From: Rhodococcus maanshanensis NBRC 100610
GTDB lineage: Bacteria > Actinomycetota > Actinomycetes > Mycobacteriales > Mycobacteriaceae
NCBI RefSeq assembly: GCF_001894865.1
Contig: NZ_BCXA01000012.1
Span: forward strand, 1-64,000
Length of the DNA stretch: 64,000 nucleotides
Direction of reading: 5' to 3'
In this document: positions 1 to 7,878 of the stretch, one piece after another
How positions within the stretch are numbered: position 1 is the first letter of the stretch
Layout of the letters: each line of letters starts with the position of its first letter
Notes under the pieces: model-generated
Databases searched by the model: none
The model's input: only the letters and a program-made list of their open reading frames with translations
Told to the model about the DNA's origin: nothing
Translations under genes and position numbers: made by a program

Positions 1-847
1 TGCCGGGAACGTTGAGCGTGGTGGTGGTGTCCGCGGCGGCGGCGCCCACGTTGATCGTGGACAGCGGCCCTGCGCCCGCGTTCAAGGCCGAACCCTGGGC
101 GTCGCGCGGGGTGCAGCGGGTGGGTGCCCACTGGTTGCCGAAGAAGCTCGCGAGGGGCAGGAAGGTGTAGTAGTTCTCGTTGTTGTTGTAGGTACCCGCG
201 CTGCCCGCGGTGCGCACCTTCGGCGTGATGACGCCGGCCGCGCCCGCGGTGACGGTGACATCGATGGCGGGGAGCCGGAACCAGCTGTCCCCGTTGGCGT
301 TGGTGCTGCCGTCGAGGTTCTTCTTGAGCTTCGGTGCCCGGATGCCGCCCAGGCTGTTGGTGCTCGACGAGGGGCTGTTGCCGATGACCTCGTTGTTACC
401 CGAGAGCCGCAGGATCGGACCCGCCGCGTCGGGGCTGCCCGAGGTGTTCACCCGAATCACACTGGGCGCAACGTTGTCCAAGTTGATGCCGGTGCCAGGG
501 ACCACATTCGCGCTGACGAACGTCGCGTTCGCGGGGATCTCGTAGTCCACCTTCAGCCGCGAGATGTAAGTGGTCGTGGCCCCGGAGTCGCTGTTGGGGT
601 ACGACCCGCCGCCGGGCTGGATGCGGTAGGTGAACGTCTCACCCGCCGTGACCGAGGCGGGCGCGTCAACGGTCATCGACGTGTCGGCCACCTTGTGAAC
701 GGTGATGGTGGCGCTGGCCTGGCAGGCGTTCTTGAACGAGGTGGTCGTGGGTGCCGCGGACGCGGGACTGCCGATCAACAGCAGACCCGCGGCCAGCGCC
801 ACGGACGTGACCGGTACGGCGCATTGCCGCACTGTGGACTTGGACAT
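1..847 (-). CDS. Secreted protein of unknown function (3' end outside window)
   Basis: The ATG at 847 is preceded by an AAGGAG ribosome binding site, and the frame stays open to the window edge, giving 282 codons. Residues 1-32 form a signal peptide: a basic start, a hydrophobic stretch (SVALAAGLLLIG) and an ASA-AP cleavage site. The mature part is rich in T, S, N, G and V, with alternating short hydrophobic segments that suggest beta-sandwich or Ig-like extracellular domains. Two cysteines are visible, near residues 43 and 256. I recognise no catalytic motif. It is probably an exported cell-envelope protein of Nocardia/Rhodococcus type. The C-terminus is not visible. Confidence 0.75.
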   Translation of the reverse strand, partial: MSKSTVRQCAVPVTSVALAAGLLLIGSPASAAPTTTSFKNACQASATITVHKVADTSMTVDAPASVTAGETFTYRIQPGGGSYPNSDSGATTTYISRLKVDYEIPANATFVSANVVPGTGINLDNVAPSVIRVNTSGSPDAAGPILRLSGNNEVIGNSPSSSTNSLGGIRAPKLKKNLDGSTNANGDSWFRLPAIDVTVTAGAAGVITPKVRTAGSAGTYNNNENYYTFLPLASFFGNQWAPTRCTPRDAQGSALNAGAGPLSTINVGAAAADTTTTLNVPG

Positions 848-1124
848 AACACTCCTTGCGCCCGACTCGCGGGAGAGATGTCGAGCATCGGTTGGATGAA
901 ATTGCCCACACTGTGCCACCGCAATCGGGAACTTGTTGCAGTTTTGACTACAGGCACCGCAAGTTACGGTCGGGTAACGAGTTGTGTCAGAAACCGCGGG
1001 TATTGCCTGGAATGTCGGTTTCAGCTGGCCTCCGAGGCCCATCGATCTCGGAAATCCGCCGATTTCATCTTGCGGATCGGCGCCGATAATGCAACACGTT
1101 CATCGGAGCAGGCGAGGGGTTCGC

Positions 1125-1811
1125 TCAGGCAGGCGCCGCCGCGAGCGGCAGGTCGACGATCAGCTCCGGTTCCGTGCACTCCAGCACCTGCGCCACCTCG
1201 ACACCCGGCGCGACCTCACGCAGGACCAGACCTCCGGCGGTGACGTCGATGACGGCCAGATCGGTGATGATGCGGTGCACCACCGCCCGGCCGGTAAGCG
1301 GCAGCGAGCACCGCTCGACGATCTTCGGCGCGCCGTCCCTGGCGCAGTGCTCCATCAGCACGATCACCCTGCCCGCGCCGTGCACGAGGTCCATCGCCCC
1401 GCCGGGCCCCTTCACCATCTTGCCGGGGATCATCCAGTTCGCCAGGTCGCCGGTCGCCGAGACCTGCATGCCGCCGAGGATCGCCGCGTCGATCTTGCCG
1501 CCCCGGATCATCCCGAAGCTGAGCGCGGAGTCGAAGAACGACGCTCCCGGGAGCACCGTCACCGTCTCCTTGCCCGCGTTGATCAGGTCCGGATCCATCT
1601 CGGGCTCAGTCGGATACGGGCCGACGCCGAGGATCCCGTTCTCCGACTGCAGCACCACCGAGCAGTCGGCGGGCACGAAGTTCGGCACCAGGGTGGGCAG
1701 CCCGATCCCCAGGTTCACGTACCAGCCGTCGCGCAGTTCCTGCGCGGCCCGCGCCGCCATCTCCTCGCGGGTGCGGGCGCCCGCCGTTGTGTTGCCGCCG
1801 GCCATGCTCAT
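1125..1811 (-). CDS. scoB: 3-oxoacid CoA-transferase subunit B
   Basis: This is the beta subunit of a succinyl-CoA:3-oxoacid CoA-transferase, which activates acetoacetate with CoA taken from succinyl-CoA. At 228 aa it has normal family length. The SENG motif near residues 56-59 carries the catalytic glutamate that forms the CoA thioester, followed by the conserved GILGVG. The [11 protein letters not shown] motif lies near residue 33. Its start overlaps the stop of subunit A by 4 bp, so the two are translationally coupled. It is the last gene of an operon with a transporter and 3-hydroxybutyrate dehydrogenase, which favours acetoacetate over 3-oxoadipate (PcaIJ) as substrate. The substrate is inferred from context. 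Confidence 0.9.
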   Translation of the reverse strand: MSMAGGNTTAGARTREEMAARAAQELRDGWYVNLGIGLPTLVPNFVPADCSVVLQSENGILGVGPYPTEPEMDPDLINAGKETVTVLPGASFFDSALSFGMIRGGKIDAAILGGMQVSATGDLANWMIPGKMVKGPGGAMDLVHGAGRVIVLMEHCARDGAPKIVERCSLPLTGRAVVHRIITDLAVIDVTAGGLVLREVAPGVEVAQVLECTEPELIVDLPLAAAPA

Positions 1812-2578
1812 CGCTCGCTCTCGGTAGTCGTTCTGACGGTGCGCTTTTCGATCCGTTTGGTGATGCCGTGGCCGACCTCGAGCACGCGGTGCACGTAGAC
1901 CCCCGGCAGGTGCACGGCGTCGGGATCGAGTTCGCCCGGTTCCACCAGTTCCTCGACCTGGGCGACGGTGATCCGGCCCGCCATGGCGGCCAGCGGCGAG
2001 AAGTTGCGGGCCGACAGATCGAACACCAGGTTGCCGTGACGATCACCCCGCGCGGCGTGGACGAGGGCGAAGTCCGTACTGATCGCCTCCTCGAGCACGT
2101 AGTCGCGGCCGCCGAAGGCCTGCACCGGCTTGGCGGGCGAGGCCACCGCGACGCCGCCCGTGCCGTCGTAGCGTCGCGGCAGTCCGCCCTCGGCGACCTG
2201 GGTGCCGACCCCGCTCTGGGTGTAGAAGGCCGCGATGCCCGAGCCCCCGGCCCGGAGCTTCTCCGCCAGCGTGCCCTGCGGGGTGAGCTCGAGTTCCAGT
2301 TCACCGGAGAGGAACTGGCGCTCGAACTCCTTGTTCTCCCCGACATAGGAGGAGACCATCTTCCGGATCCGGCCCGCGCCGAGGAGCAATCCCAGGCCCC
2401 AGTCATCGACGCCGCAGTTGTTGCTGACGACCTCGAGATCCGATGCGCCGCCGTCGAGCACCGCCTGGATGAGCACCGAGGGGATGCCGCAGAGCCCGAA
2501 CCCGCCCACCGCCACGCTGGAGCCGTCGGTGATGTCGGCGACGGCCTCGGCGGCCGTCTGTACGGTCTTGTCCATCAT
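1808..2578 (-). CDS. scoA: 3-oxoacid CoA-transferase subunit A
   Basis: This is the alpha subunit (256 aa) of the acetoacetate CoA-transferase, partner of the adjacent subunit B. The conserved GGFGLCGIP nucleotide-binding motif is at residues 25-33, and the [12 protein letters not shown] and [16 protein letters not shown] family blocks follow. The start is taken as the first ATG of an ATGATG pair at 2578, which overlaps the dehydrogenase stop codon. The reading frame remains open far upstream, but that extension lies inside the dehydrogenase gene and reads as arginine-rich nonsense, so it is not used. Coupled expression as part of a ketone-body operon is expected. Confidence 0.9.
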   Translation of the reverse strand: MMDKTVQTAAEAVADITDGSSVAVGGFGLCGIPSVLIQAVLDGGASDLEVVSNNCGVDDWGLGLLLGAGRIRKMVSSYVGENKEFERQFLSGELELELTPQGTLAEKLRAGGSGIAAFYTQSGVGTQVAEGGLPRRYDGTGGVAVASPAKPVQAFGGRDYVLEEAISTDFALVHAARGDRHGNLVFDLSARNFSPLAAMAGRITVAQVEELVEPGELDPDAVHLPGVYVHRVLEVGHGITKRIEKRTVRTTTESER

Positions 2579-3327
2579 CGCGCGCTCCACCCGCCGTCCA
2601 TCGTGTACGAGGCGCCGGTCACCATGCCGGCCTCGTCGCCCGCCAGCCAGGCCACCAGCGAGGCCACCTCGGCCGGTTCGACCAGGCGCTTGATCGCGCT
2701 CTCGGTGAGCATCACCCGCGCCAGCACCTCCTCCTCGGGGATGCCGTGCACGGCGGCCTGGTCGGCGATCTGCTTCTCCACCAAGGGGGTTCGCACGTAC
2801 CCGGGATTGACGCAGTTGCTGGTCACCCCGTGCCTGCCACCCTCGAGCGCGGTCACCTTGGACAGCCCCTCGAGGCCGTGTTTCGCGGTGACATATGCGG
2901 ACTTGAACTCGGAGGCGCGCAGCCCGTGCACGGAGGAGACGTTGATGATCCGGCCGAACCCGTTGGCGTACATGTGCGGAAGGGCCGCCCGGATCAGCAG
3001 GAAGGGTGCCTCCACCATCAGCGTCAACAGCCTGCGGAACTCCGAGGGCGGGAAATCCTCGATGGGGCTGATGCTCTGCACGCCAGCGTTGTTCACCAGG
3101 ATGTCCGTCTCGAGGGTGAGCCCGGCGAGCGCCTCGGTGTCGAGCAGGTCGACGGCCCAGGCCCGGCCGTCGAGTTCGTCGGCGAGCGTCTTGGCGGCGA
3201 TGTCGTCGACATCGGCGATCACGACCCGGGCGCCCCTGGCCGCGAGCGCCCTTGCGGTGGCCGCGCCGATCCCGCTCGCGCCGCCGGTGATCAGGGCGGA
3301 GCGCCCGGCGAGGGTCTGCTGCGTCAT
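2575..3327 (-). CDS. 3-hydroxybutyrate dehydrogenase (SDR family)
   Basis: A 250 aa short-chain dehydrogenase that oxidises (R)-3-hydroxybutyrate to acetoacetate with NAD. The Rossmann motif TGGASGIG is at residues 14-21 and ADVD, an NAD-type acidic residue, follows the second strand. NNAGVQ lies near residue 80 and the catalytic YVTAK (YxxxK) near 145. The stretch after NNAGVQ (ISPIEDFPPSEFRRL) is characteristic of bacterial 3-hydroxybutyrate dehydrogenases. The gene overlaps the upstream MFS gene and the downstream scoA by 4 bp each, so the product would feed acetoacetate directly to the CoA-transferase. Confidence 0.9.
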   Translation of the reverse strand: MTQQTLAGRSALITGGASGIGAATARALAARGARVVIADVDDIAAKTLADELDGRAWAVDLLDTEALAGLTLETDILVNNAGVQSISPIEDFPPSEFRRLLTLMVEAPFLLIRAALPHMYANGFGRIINVSSVHGLRASEFKSAYVTAKHGLEGLSKVTALEGGRHGVTSNCVNPGYVRTPLVEKQIADQAAVHGIPEEEVLARVMLTESAIKRLVEPAEVASLVAWLAGDEAGMVTGASYTMDGGWSAR

Positions 3328-4754
3328 CGGGCCACCGCCGCGCTCTGGCCGGAGACGAGCGGTGCGTCCGCCGCCTTCTCCTCGGCGAGTGTCCGCGCGT
3401 CCGCGGCGTCGATGGATTCGAGCGAGATGCCCTTGGTCTCACGGGCGAAGGCGACCGCGACGATGGTCACGACCGAGGCACCGAGCAGGTAGAACGCGAT
3501 CGGCACGGACGAGTGGAAGCGGCTGAGTAGGCTGGCCGCGATGATCGGCGCGAGCGAGCCCGCCACGATCGAGGTGACCTGGTAGCCGAGCGAGACACCG
3601 GAGTAGCGCATCCGGGTGGGGAACATCTCCGCCATGATCGCGGGCTGGCCGGCGTACATGAAGGCGTGGATGATCAGCCCGATCACGATGGCCGCCAGGA
3701 CGACCGCGTTGTGCGCGCTGTCCATCATCGGGAAGGCGAAGAAGCCCCATGTGCCTGCCAGGACGGCACCGATCAGGTAGGTGGGGCGGCGGCCGAGGGT
3801 GTCGGACAGCCGGCCGCACAGCGGAACCGCGACGAAATGCACGCCGTGGGCGATGAGCATCATCCACAGGATCTTGCTGGTGTCGGCGTGCACGACCACC
3901 TTGAGGTAGGTGATCGAGAAGGTCACCACCAGGTAGTACATGATGTTCTCCGCGAACCGCAGCCCCATCGCGGTGAGCACGCCGCGCGGGTAGCGGCGCA
4001 GCACCTCGAACACGCCGTACGAGGCGGCCTTGTTCTTCTCGACCAGCTTCTGTGCCTCGAGGAAGATCGGCGCGTCACTGACCTTGGTGCGAATGTAGTA
4101 GCCCACCAACACGATCAGGGCGGACAGCCAGAAGGCGACGCGCCAGCCCCAGCTGAGGAAGGCCGCGTCGGAGAGCGTGGTCGTCAGGACCAGGAGCACG
4201 ACGGTGGCGAGCAGGTTGCCGGCGGGGACGCCCGCCTGCGGCCAGCTGGCCCAGAAACCCCGACTGCGGTTGGGGCTGTGCTCGGCGACGAGCAGCACCG
4301 CGCCGCCCCATTCGCCGCCGACCGCGAAGCCCTGGATGAAGCGCAGCGCCACCAGGATCGCGGGCGCCCAGTAGCCGATCTGTCCGAAGGTGGGGATGCA
4401 GCCCATCAGGAAGGTGGCCGCGCCGACGAGCAGCAGGCTGAACTGCAGCAGCTTCTTGCGGCCGAACTTGTCGCCGAAGTGCCCGAAGACGATGCCGCCG
4501 ATGGGCCGGGCCGCGAAGCCGACCGCGTAGGTGACAAACGCGGCGATGATCGCGTCGAGCTCGTTCCCGCCCGCGGGGAAGAAGACCTTGGAGAAGACCA
4601 GCGTGGCGGCGGTGCCGTAGAGGAAGAACTCGTACCACTCGACGACGGTCCCCGCCATCGAGGCGCCGACGACCTTCTTCAGCCCGGACGGCGCGGTGTC
4701 CTTGGCCGGGCCCGGGTCGCCCCCGCCCGCCCGTGACAGTTGTTCGGTACTCAT
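3324..4754 (-). CDS. MFS transporter, metabolite:H+ symporter (MHS) type
   Basis: A 476 aa, 12-helix major facilitator. The N-terminus KKVVGASMAGTVVEWYEFFLYG and the loop GHFGDKFGRKK are signatures of the MHS subfamily (proline/citrate/dicarboxylate symporters). The ATG at 4754 has GAGGAG seven bases upstream. An upstream in-frame ATG exists but lies in the divergent promoter region. As first gene of the operon with hydroxybutyrate dehydrogenase and CoA-transferase, it probably imports 3-hydroxybutyrate, acetoacetate or a related short acid by proton symport. The exact substrate is not determinable from sequence. Confidence 0.88.
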   Translation of the reverse strand: MSTEQLSRAGGGDPGPAKDTAPSGLKKVVGASMAGTVVEWYEFFLYGTAATLVFSKVFFPAGGNELDAIIAAFVTYAVGFAARPIGGIVFGHFGDKFGRKKLLQFSLLLVGAATFLMGCIPTFGQIGYWAPAILVALRFIQGFAVGGEWGGAVLLVAEHSPNRSRGFWASWPQAGVPAGNLLATVVLLVLTTTLSDAAFLSWGWRVAFWLSALIVLVGYYIRTKVSDAPIFLEAQKLVEKNKAASYGVFEVLRRYPRGVLTAMGLRFAENIMYYLVVTFSITYLKVVVHADTSKILWMMLIAHGVHFVAVPLCGRLSDTLGRRPTYLIGAVLAGTWGFFAFPMMDSAHNAVVLAAIVIGLIIHAFMYAGQPAIMAEMFPTRMRYSGVSLGYQVTSIVAGSLAPIIAASLLSRFHSSVPIAFYLLGASVVTIVAVAFARETKGISLESIDAADARTLAEEKAADAPLVSGQSAAVAR

Positions 4755-4879
4755 CGCTGAACTCCTCATGTGCTCGGCCCGACAATCGCGTCCGCCCTGT
4801 GATGTAGTCCACATTCGGCGTCCTGCGATGAGTATTGGTGCACGCGATGCGCCCCACAATGAGGAAAATCGCACCCTGT

Positions 4880-4897
4880 ATCTGCAAGAATGCAGAT
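4880..4897. promoter_or_regulatory. Candidate LysR operator (7-bp perfect inverted repeat)
   Basis: ATCTGCA and TGCAGAT form perfect 7-bp arms around a 4-base spacer. The site lies in the 155-bp gap between the divergent ketone-body operon and the LysR gene, ending 12 bp before the chosen LysR start. The position suits autoregulation plus control of the operon. Binding is inferred. Confidence 0.5.
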
Positions 4898-4909
4898 GTG
4901 GTGGATTCC

Positions 4910-5827
4910 GTGGACCGGCATTCGCTCGGTCGTCCGAGCGCCGATGATCTCCTGGTGCTGCTCGCCGTCGGCCGGACCGGGCGCTTCACCTCCGCCGCAG
5001 AGGATCTCGGCGTCAATCACACGACCATCTCCCGCCGCATCGCGGCCTTGGAGAAGAGCCTGGGCGGGCGACTGCTGGTGCGGGCGGCGGGTGGCTGGGA
5101 GCTGACGGACCTCGGCAGGCAGGCGCTGGCCGCGGCGGAGAGCGTCGAGTCGGTGGTCGACGCGCTCGCCTCCGACTCCTCCGGTCAGGGCAGGCTCAAG
5201 GGGGTGGTGCGGGTGTCCGCGACGGACGGGTTCAGCGCGTACATCGCCGCGCCCGCCGCCGCGCGGGTGCGCAGGCGCCACCCGGACCTCGCGGTGGAGA
5301 TCGTGGCGACCACCCGCCGCGCCTCCCGGCAGCGGTCCGGCATGGACGTGGAGATCGTGGTCGGCAGGCCGCAGGTGCACCGGGCCGAGGCACTGCCGTT
5401 GGCGGACTACGTGCTGGGGCTGTACGCCTCCCGCGACTATCTGCGTGAGCGGGGCACCCCGCACGCGATCGAGGAGCTCGCCGAGCACTCCCTTGTGTAC
5501 TTCGTCGATTCGATGCTGCAGGTCGACGACCTGGACGTCGCGCGGAGCATCGCGCCCGAGATGCGGGAATCGGTGAGCTCCACCAACGTCTTCGTGCACG
5601 TGGAGGCCACCAGGGCCGCGGCGGGCATCGGGCTGCTGCCGTGCTTCATGGCCGACCGGCACCCGGACCTGGTGCGGTTGCTGCCGGAGTTGGTCTCGAC
5701 AAAACTGACCTATTGGCTGGTGGCCCGGTCGGAGGCGCTGCGCAGGCGGGAGGTGGCGGCCGTGGTCGAGGAGATCAGGGACACCGCCGAACGGGAGCGC
5801 GACCGGCTGCTCGGGACGTTTCGGTAG
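4910..5827 (+). CDS. LysR-family transcriptional regulator
   Basis: A 305 aa LysR-type regulator. The N-terminal winged helix-turn-helix includes FTSAAEDLGVNHTTISRRIAALE (about residues 24-46), followed by an effector-binding domain. The frame extends upstream to 4835 (candidate starts 4835, 4847, 4859 and 4898), but GTG 4910 gives the usual short lead before the HTH and leaves the palindrome at 4880-4897 outside the coding region. It is divergent from the transporter/3-hydroxybutyrate/CoA-transferase operon and probably regulates it, with a pathway acid as inducer. The HNHTTISRR form is common in actinobacterial LysR proteins next to catabolic operons. Confidence 0.85.
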   Translation: MDRHSLGRPSADDLLVLLAVGRTGRFTSAAEDLGVNHTTISRRIAALEKSLGGRLLVRAAGGWELTDLGRQALAAAESVESVVDALASDSSGQGRLKGVVRVSATDGFSAYIAAPAAARVRRRHPDLAVEIVATTRRASRQRSGMDVEIVVGRPQVHRAEALPLADYVLGLYASRDYLRERGTPHAIEELAEHSLVYFVDSMLQVDDLDVARSIAPEMRESVSSTNVFVHVEATRAAAGIGLLPCFMADRHPDLVRLLPELVSTKLTYWLVARSEALRRREVAAVVEEIRDTAERERDRLLGTFR

Positions 5828-5901
5828 CGCCGATGAGTTTCGGTCGCTCCGCGAGTCAGAAGCTGTGACACCCGCGACACCGAGCGCACAGGAGCACGAC
5901 G

Positions 5902-6516
5902 ATGAAACTGACAGTCACCACCTTCGTCACCCTCGACGGCGTATACCAGGCTCCTGGTGGTCCCCAGGAGGACCCCAGCGACGGGTTCGTCCACGGGGGC
6001 TGGTCGGCGCCGTACGGCGACGAGGACTTCGGGCGGTTCATGACCGAGGTGTTCGACGAGGCGGACGCCTTTCTGCTGGGCCGGAAGACGTACGAGATCT
6101 TCGCGTCGTACTGGCCGCTCCAGACCGACCCCGCGCACCCGATCGCCACCAGGCTCAACACGCTGCCGAAGCACGTCGTCACCACCACTCTCGCCGCGGC
6201 CGACTGGCAGAACACGCGGCTGATCACCGGTGATCCCCGCGCGGCGATCGCCGCCCTCAAGGAGCGGGACGGCCGCGAGCTACAGGTCCACGGCAGCGGG
6301 GAGCTGGTGCGGTGGCTGTTGAAGGAGGGCCTGATCGACACGCTGCGCCTGCTGTCGTTCCCGGTCCTGCTCGGCACCGGGAAGCGGCTGTTCCCGACCG
6401 ACGCCCTGCCGACTGCCTATTCGTTGGTTCAGTCGCGGACCACGAGTACCGGTGTCGTCCTCAGCTCGTATGAGCGTTCGGGTGAGCCCGAGTACGGCGA
6501 CCTGGGAGAGGAGTAG
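5902..6516 (+). CDS. Dihydrofolate reductase family protein (RibD C-terminal domain)
   Basis: A 204 aa protein of the RibD-C/DHFR-like fold, found in many actinobacterial YwjB/YyaP-type reductases. The N-terminal strand reads MKLTVTTFVTLDGVYQAPG, with the conserved TLDG. FLLGRKTYEIFASYW lies near residue 55 and LQVHGSGELVRWLL near 130, both standard for the family. NADPH binding is expected; the substrate is unknown, and essential DHFR (FolA) or RibD function is not implied. It stands alone, 74 bp after the LysR gene and convergent with the enoyl-CoA hydratase. Confidence 0.8.
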   Translation: MKLTVTTFVTLDGVYQAPGGPQEDPSDGFVHGGWSAPYGDEDFGRFMTEVFDEADAFLLGRKTYEIFASYWPLQTDPAHPIATRLNTLPKHVVTTTLAAADWQNTRLITGDPRAAIAALKERDGRELQVHGSGELVRWLLKEGLIDTLRLLSFPVLLGTGKRLFPTDALPTAYSLVQSRTTSTGVVLSSYERSGEPEYGDLGEE

Positions 6517-6521
6517 CGGGA

Positions 6522-7208
6522 CTAGGCGGGGGTGCGCAGCTCCCCGAGCGCCGTGCGGAATCGGCGCTGCTTGATCGTGGCCAGGGTCGCGCCCGCCTTG
6601 GATGCGAGGCCCCTGGCGCGGTCCATCGCGGCGGACAGGACGGCCTGCTCGTCCACCGCCTCGTCGGCGATGCCCTCGGCGGTGGCCTCGGCCCCGCCGT
6701 AGCGCCTGCCGGTGGTCATGGCGTCATGCGCGGTCCGCACGGGGAGCTTGGCGGCAATCAGTTCGGACATGCCCACCGAGAAGGGGATCTGGATGTCGAC
6801 CTCGGGGAAGCAGAAGTACCCGCGGTCGGCGCGCATGACCCGCTGATCGTGGGCGAGCGCGAGCATGGCGCCCGCGCCGAAGGCATGTCCCTGCAGCGCC
6901 GCGACGGTCGGCAATCCCAGGGCGAGGACGCGGGCGAACAGGGCCTCGACCCGCGCGCTGAACGCCGGGATCTGGTCGGCGTTGGCCATCAACCACTGTA
7001 GGTCGAGGCCGTTGCTCCAGATCTTGCCCGTCGCGGTGGTGACCAGGGCCCTCGGACCCTCGGCGGCCTCGATCGCGTCGAGGTGCGCGTCGATCGAGTC
7101 GAGCCAGCCGGGGTTGAACCGGTTCTCGCCGGAGCCGAGGCTCAGCACGAAGACGTCGCCGTCGCGGTTGAGAGTGGGCAGGTCGTCGTGGGTGTTCAAG
7201 AATGTCAT
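6522..7208 (-). CDS. Enoyl-CoA hydratase/isomerase family protein
   Basis: A 228 aa crotonase-fold protein. The oxyanion-hole region KIWSNGLDLQWL (about 63-74) and the second block TVAALQGHAFGAGAMLALAHDQRVM (about 100-124) are typical. The usual first catalytic glutamate of enoyl-CoA hydratase is not obvious, and the sequence resembles plant/bacterial delta3-delta2 enoyl-CoA isomerase (ECI) proteins, so an isomerase is at least as likely as a hydratase. ATG 7208 is followed upstream by a palindrome and a divergent TetR gene, suggesting repression by that regulator, perhaps relieved by acyl-CoA. The frame stays open for a further 900 bp upstream, but that part is the shadow of the next gene. 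Confidence 0.85.
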   Translation of the reverse strand: MTFLNTHDDLPTLNRDGDVFVLSLGSGENRFNPGWLDSIDAHLDAIEAAEGPRALVTTATGKIWSNGLDLQWLMANADQIPAFSARVEALFARVLALGLPTVAALQGHAFGAGAMLALAHDQRVMRADRGYFCFPEVDIQIPFSVGMSELIAAKLPVRTAHDAMTTGRRYGGAEATAEGIADEAVDEQAVLSAAMDRARGLASKAGATLATIKQRRFRTALGELRTPA

Positions 7209-7209
7209 T

Positions 7210-7229
7210 TCTAGAAAATATCTTCTAGA
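7210..7229. promoter_or_regulatory. Candidate TetR operator (TCTAGAA-N6-TTCTAGA)
   Basis: Perfect 7-bp inverted arms separated by six bases (AATATC) lie between the divergent enoyl-CoA hydratase and TetR genes, immediately upstream of the hydratase ATG. AT-rich in a 70% GC region. The layout is typical of a TetR autorepression/enzyme-control site; binding is inferred. Confidence 0.65.
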
Positions 7230-7270
7230 GCGGATGGCTGTCCAGTCGCGGACTCTGCGATACTCGGCGA

Positions 7271-7870
7271 ATGGCCCGGACCACGTTCTCCATCGACGCA
7301 CTGCTCGACGCCGCGCGTGAGGTGATCCTCGAGCGCGGTCCGCGGTCCGCGACGGTTGCGCTGATCGCCGCGCGGGCCGGTGCGCCGACGGGGTCGATCT
7401 ATCACCGCTTCGCCTCGATCGACGAACTGCTCGCGCGGACCTGGCTGCGTGCCGTGCGCCGCACGCAGGAGGTCCGCCCCGTCGGGTTCGACCCCGCAGG
7501 GGATCCCGTCGAGGTGGTGGTCGAGCTGGCGCTCGCGCTCTACGACCACTGCGTCGCCGAGCCCGGCGACATGCTGTTGCTCGATCGGCTGCGCCGCGAG
7601 GACGTGCTGCACCTGAACCTGGGCGACGGTCTGCTCGCCGAGGTGGGGCGGTCCGACGAGCAGACCGGCAGCCTGATCGCGAAGCTGGCGCGCGCGGTGT
7701 TCGGGCGGGCGGGCAAGCGGGAGACGGACCTGGTGGTGCTGGCCCTGGTCGACCTGCCGTACAGCTTCGCCGGCCGCTATCTCCAGGCCGGTGCCCGGCC
7801 GCCGAAGAGCCGCCGGGACCGGCTGCCCGACGCCGTGCGGGCGGTCGTCGCGGCCGGGCGGCCGGACTAG
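7271..7870 (+). CDS. TetR-family transcriptional regulator
   Basis: A 199 aa TetR regulator. The N-terminal HTH spans about residues 8-52, with TVALIAARAGAPTGSIYHRFASIDELLARTW as recognition region. The C-terminal ligand domain is unassigned. It is divergent from the enoyl-CoA hydratase, with the palindrome at 7210-7229 between them, so a local fatty-acid-like effector is plausible. It is convergent with the downstream FAD oxidase. Confidence 0.88.
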   Translation: MARTTFSIDALLDAAREVILERGPRSATVALIAARAGAPTGSIYHRFASIDELLARTWLRAVRRTQEVRPVGFDPAGDPVEVVVELALALYDHCVAEPGDMLLLDRLRREDVLHLNLGDGLLAEVGRSDEQTGSLIAKLARAVFGRAGKRETDLVVLALVDLPYSFAGRYLQAGARPPKSRRDRLPDAVRAVVAAGRPD

Positions 7871-7878
7871 TCCCTGGC

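Noticed and set aside
3439-3867. Frame beginning within the MFS gene on the same strand
   Set aside because: Out-of-frame shadow of the MHS transporter; the transporter frame has 12 helices and family motifs.
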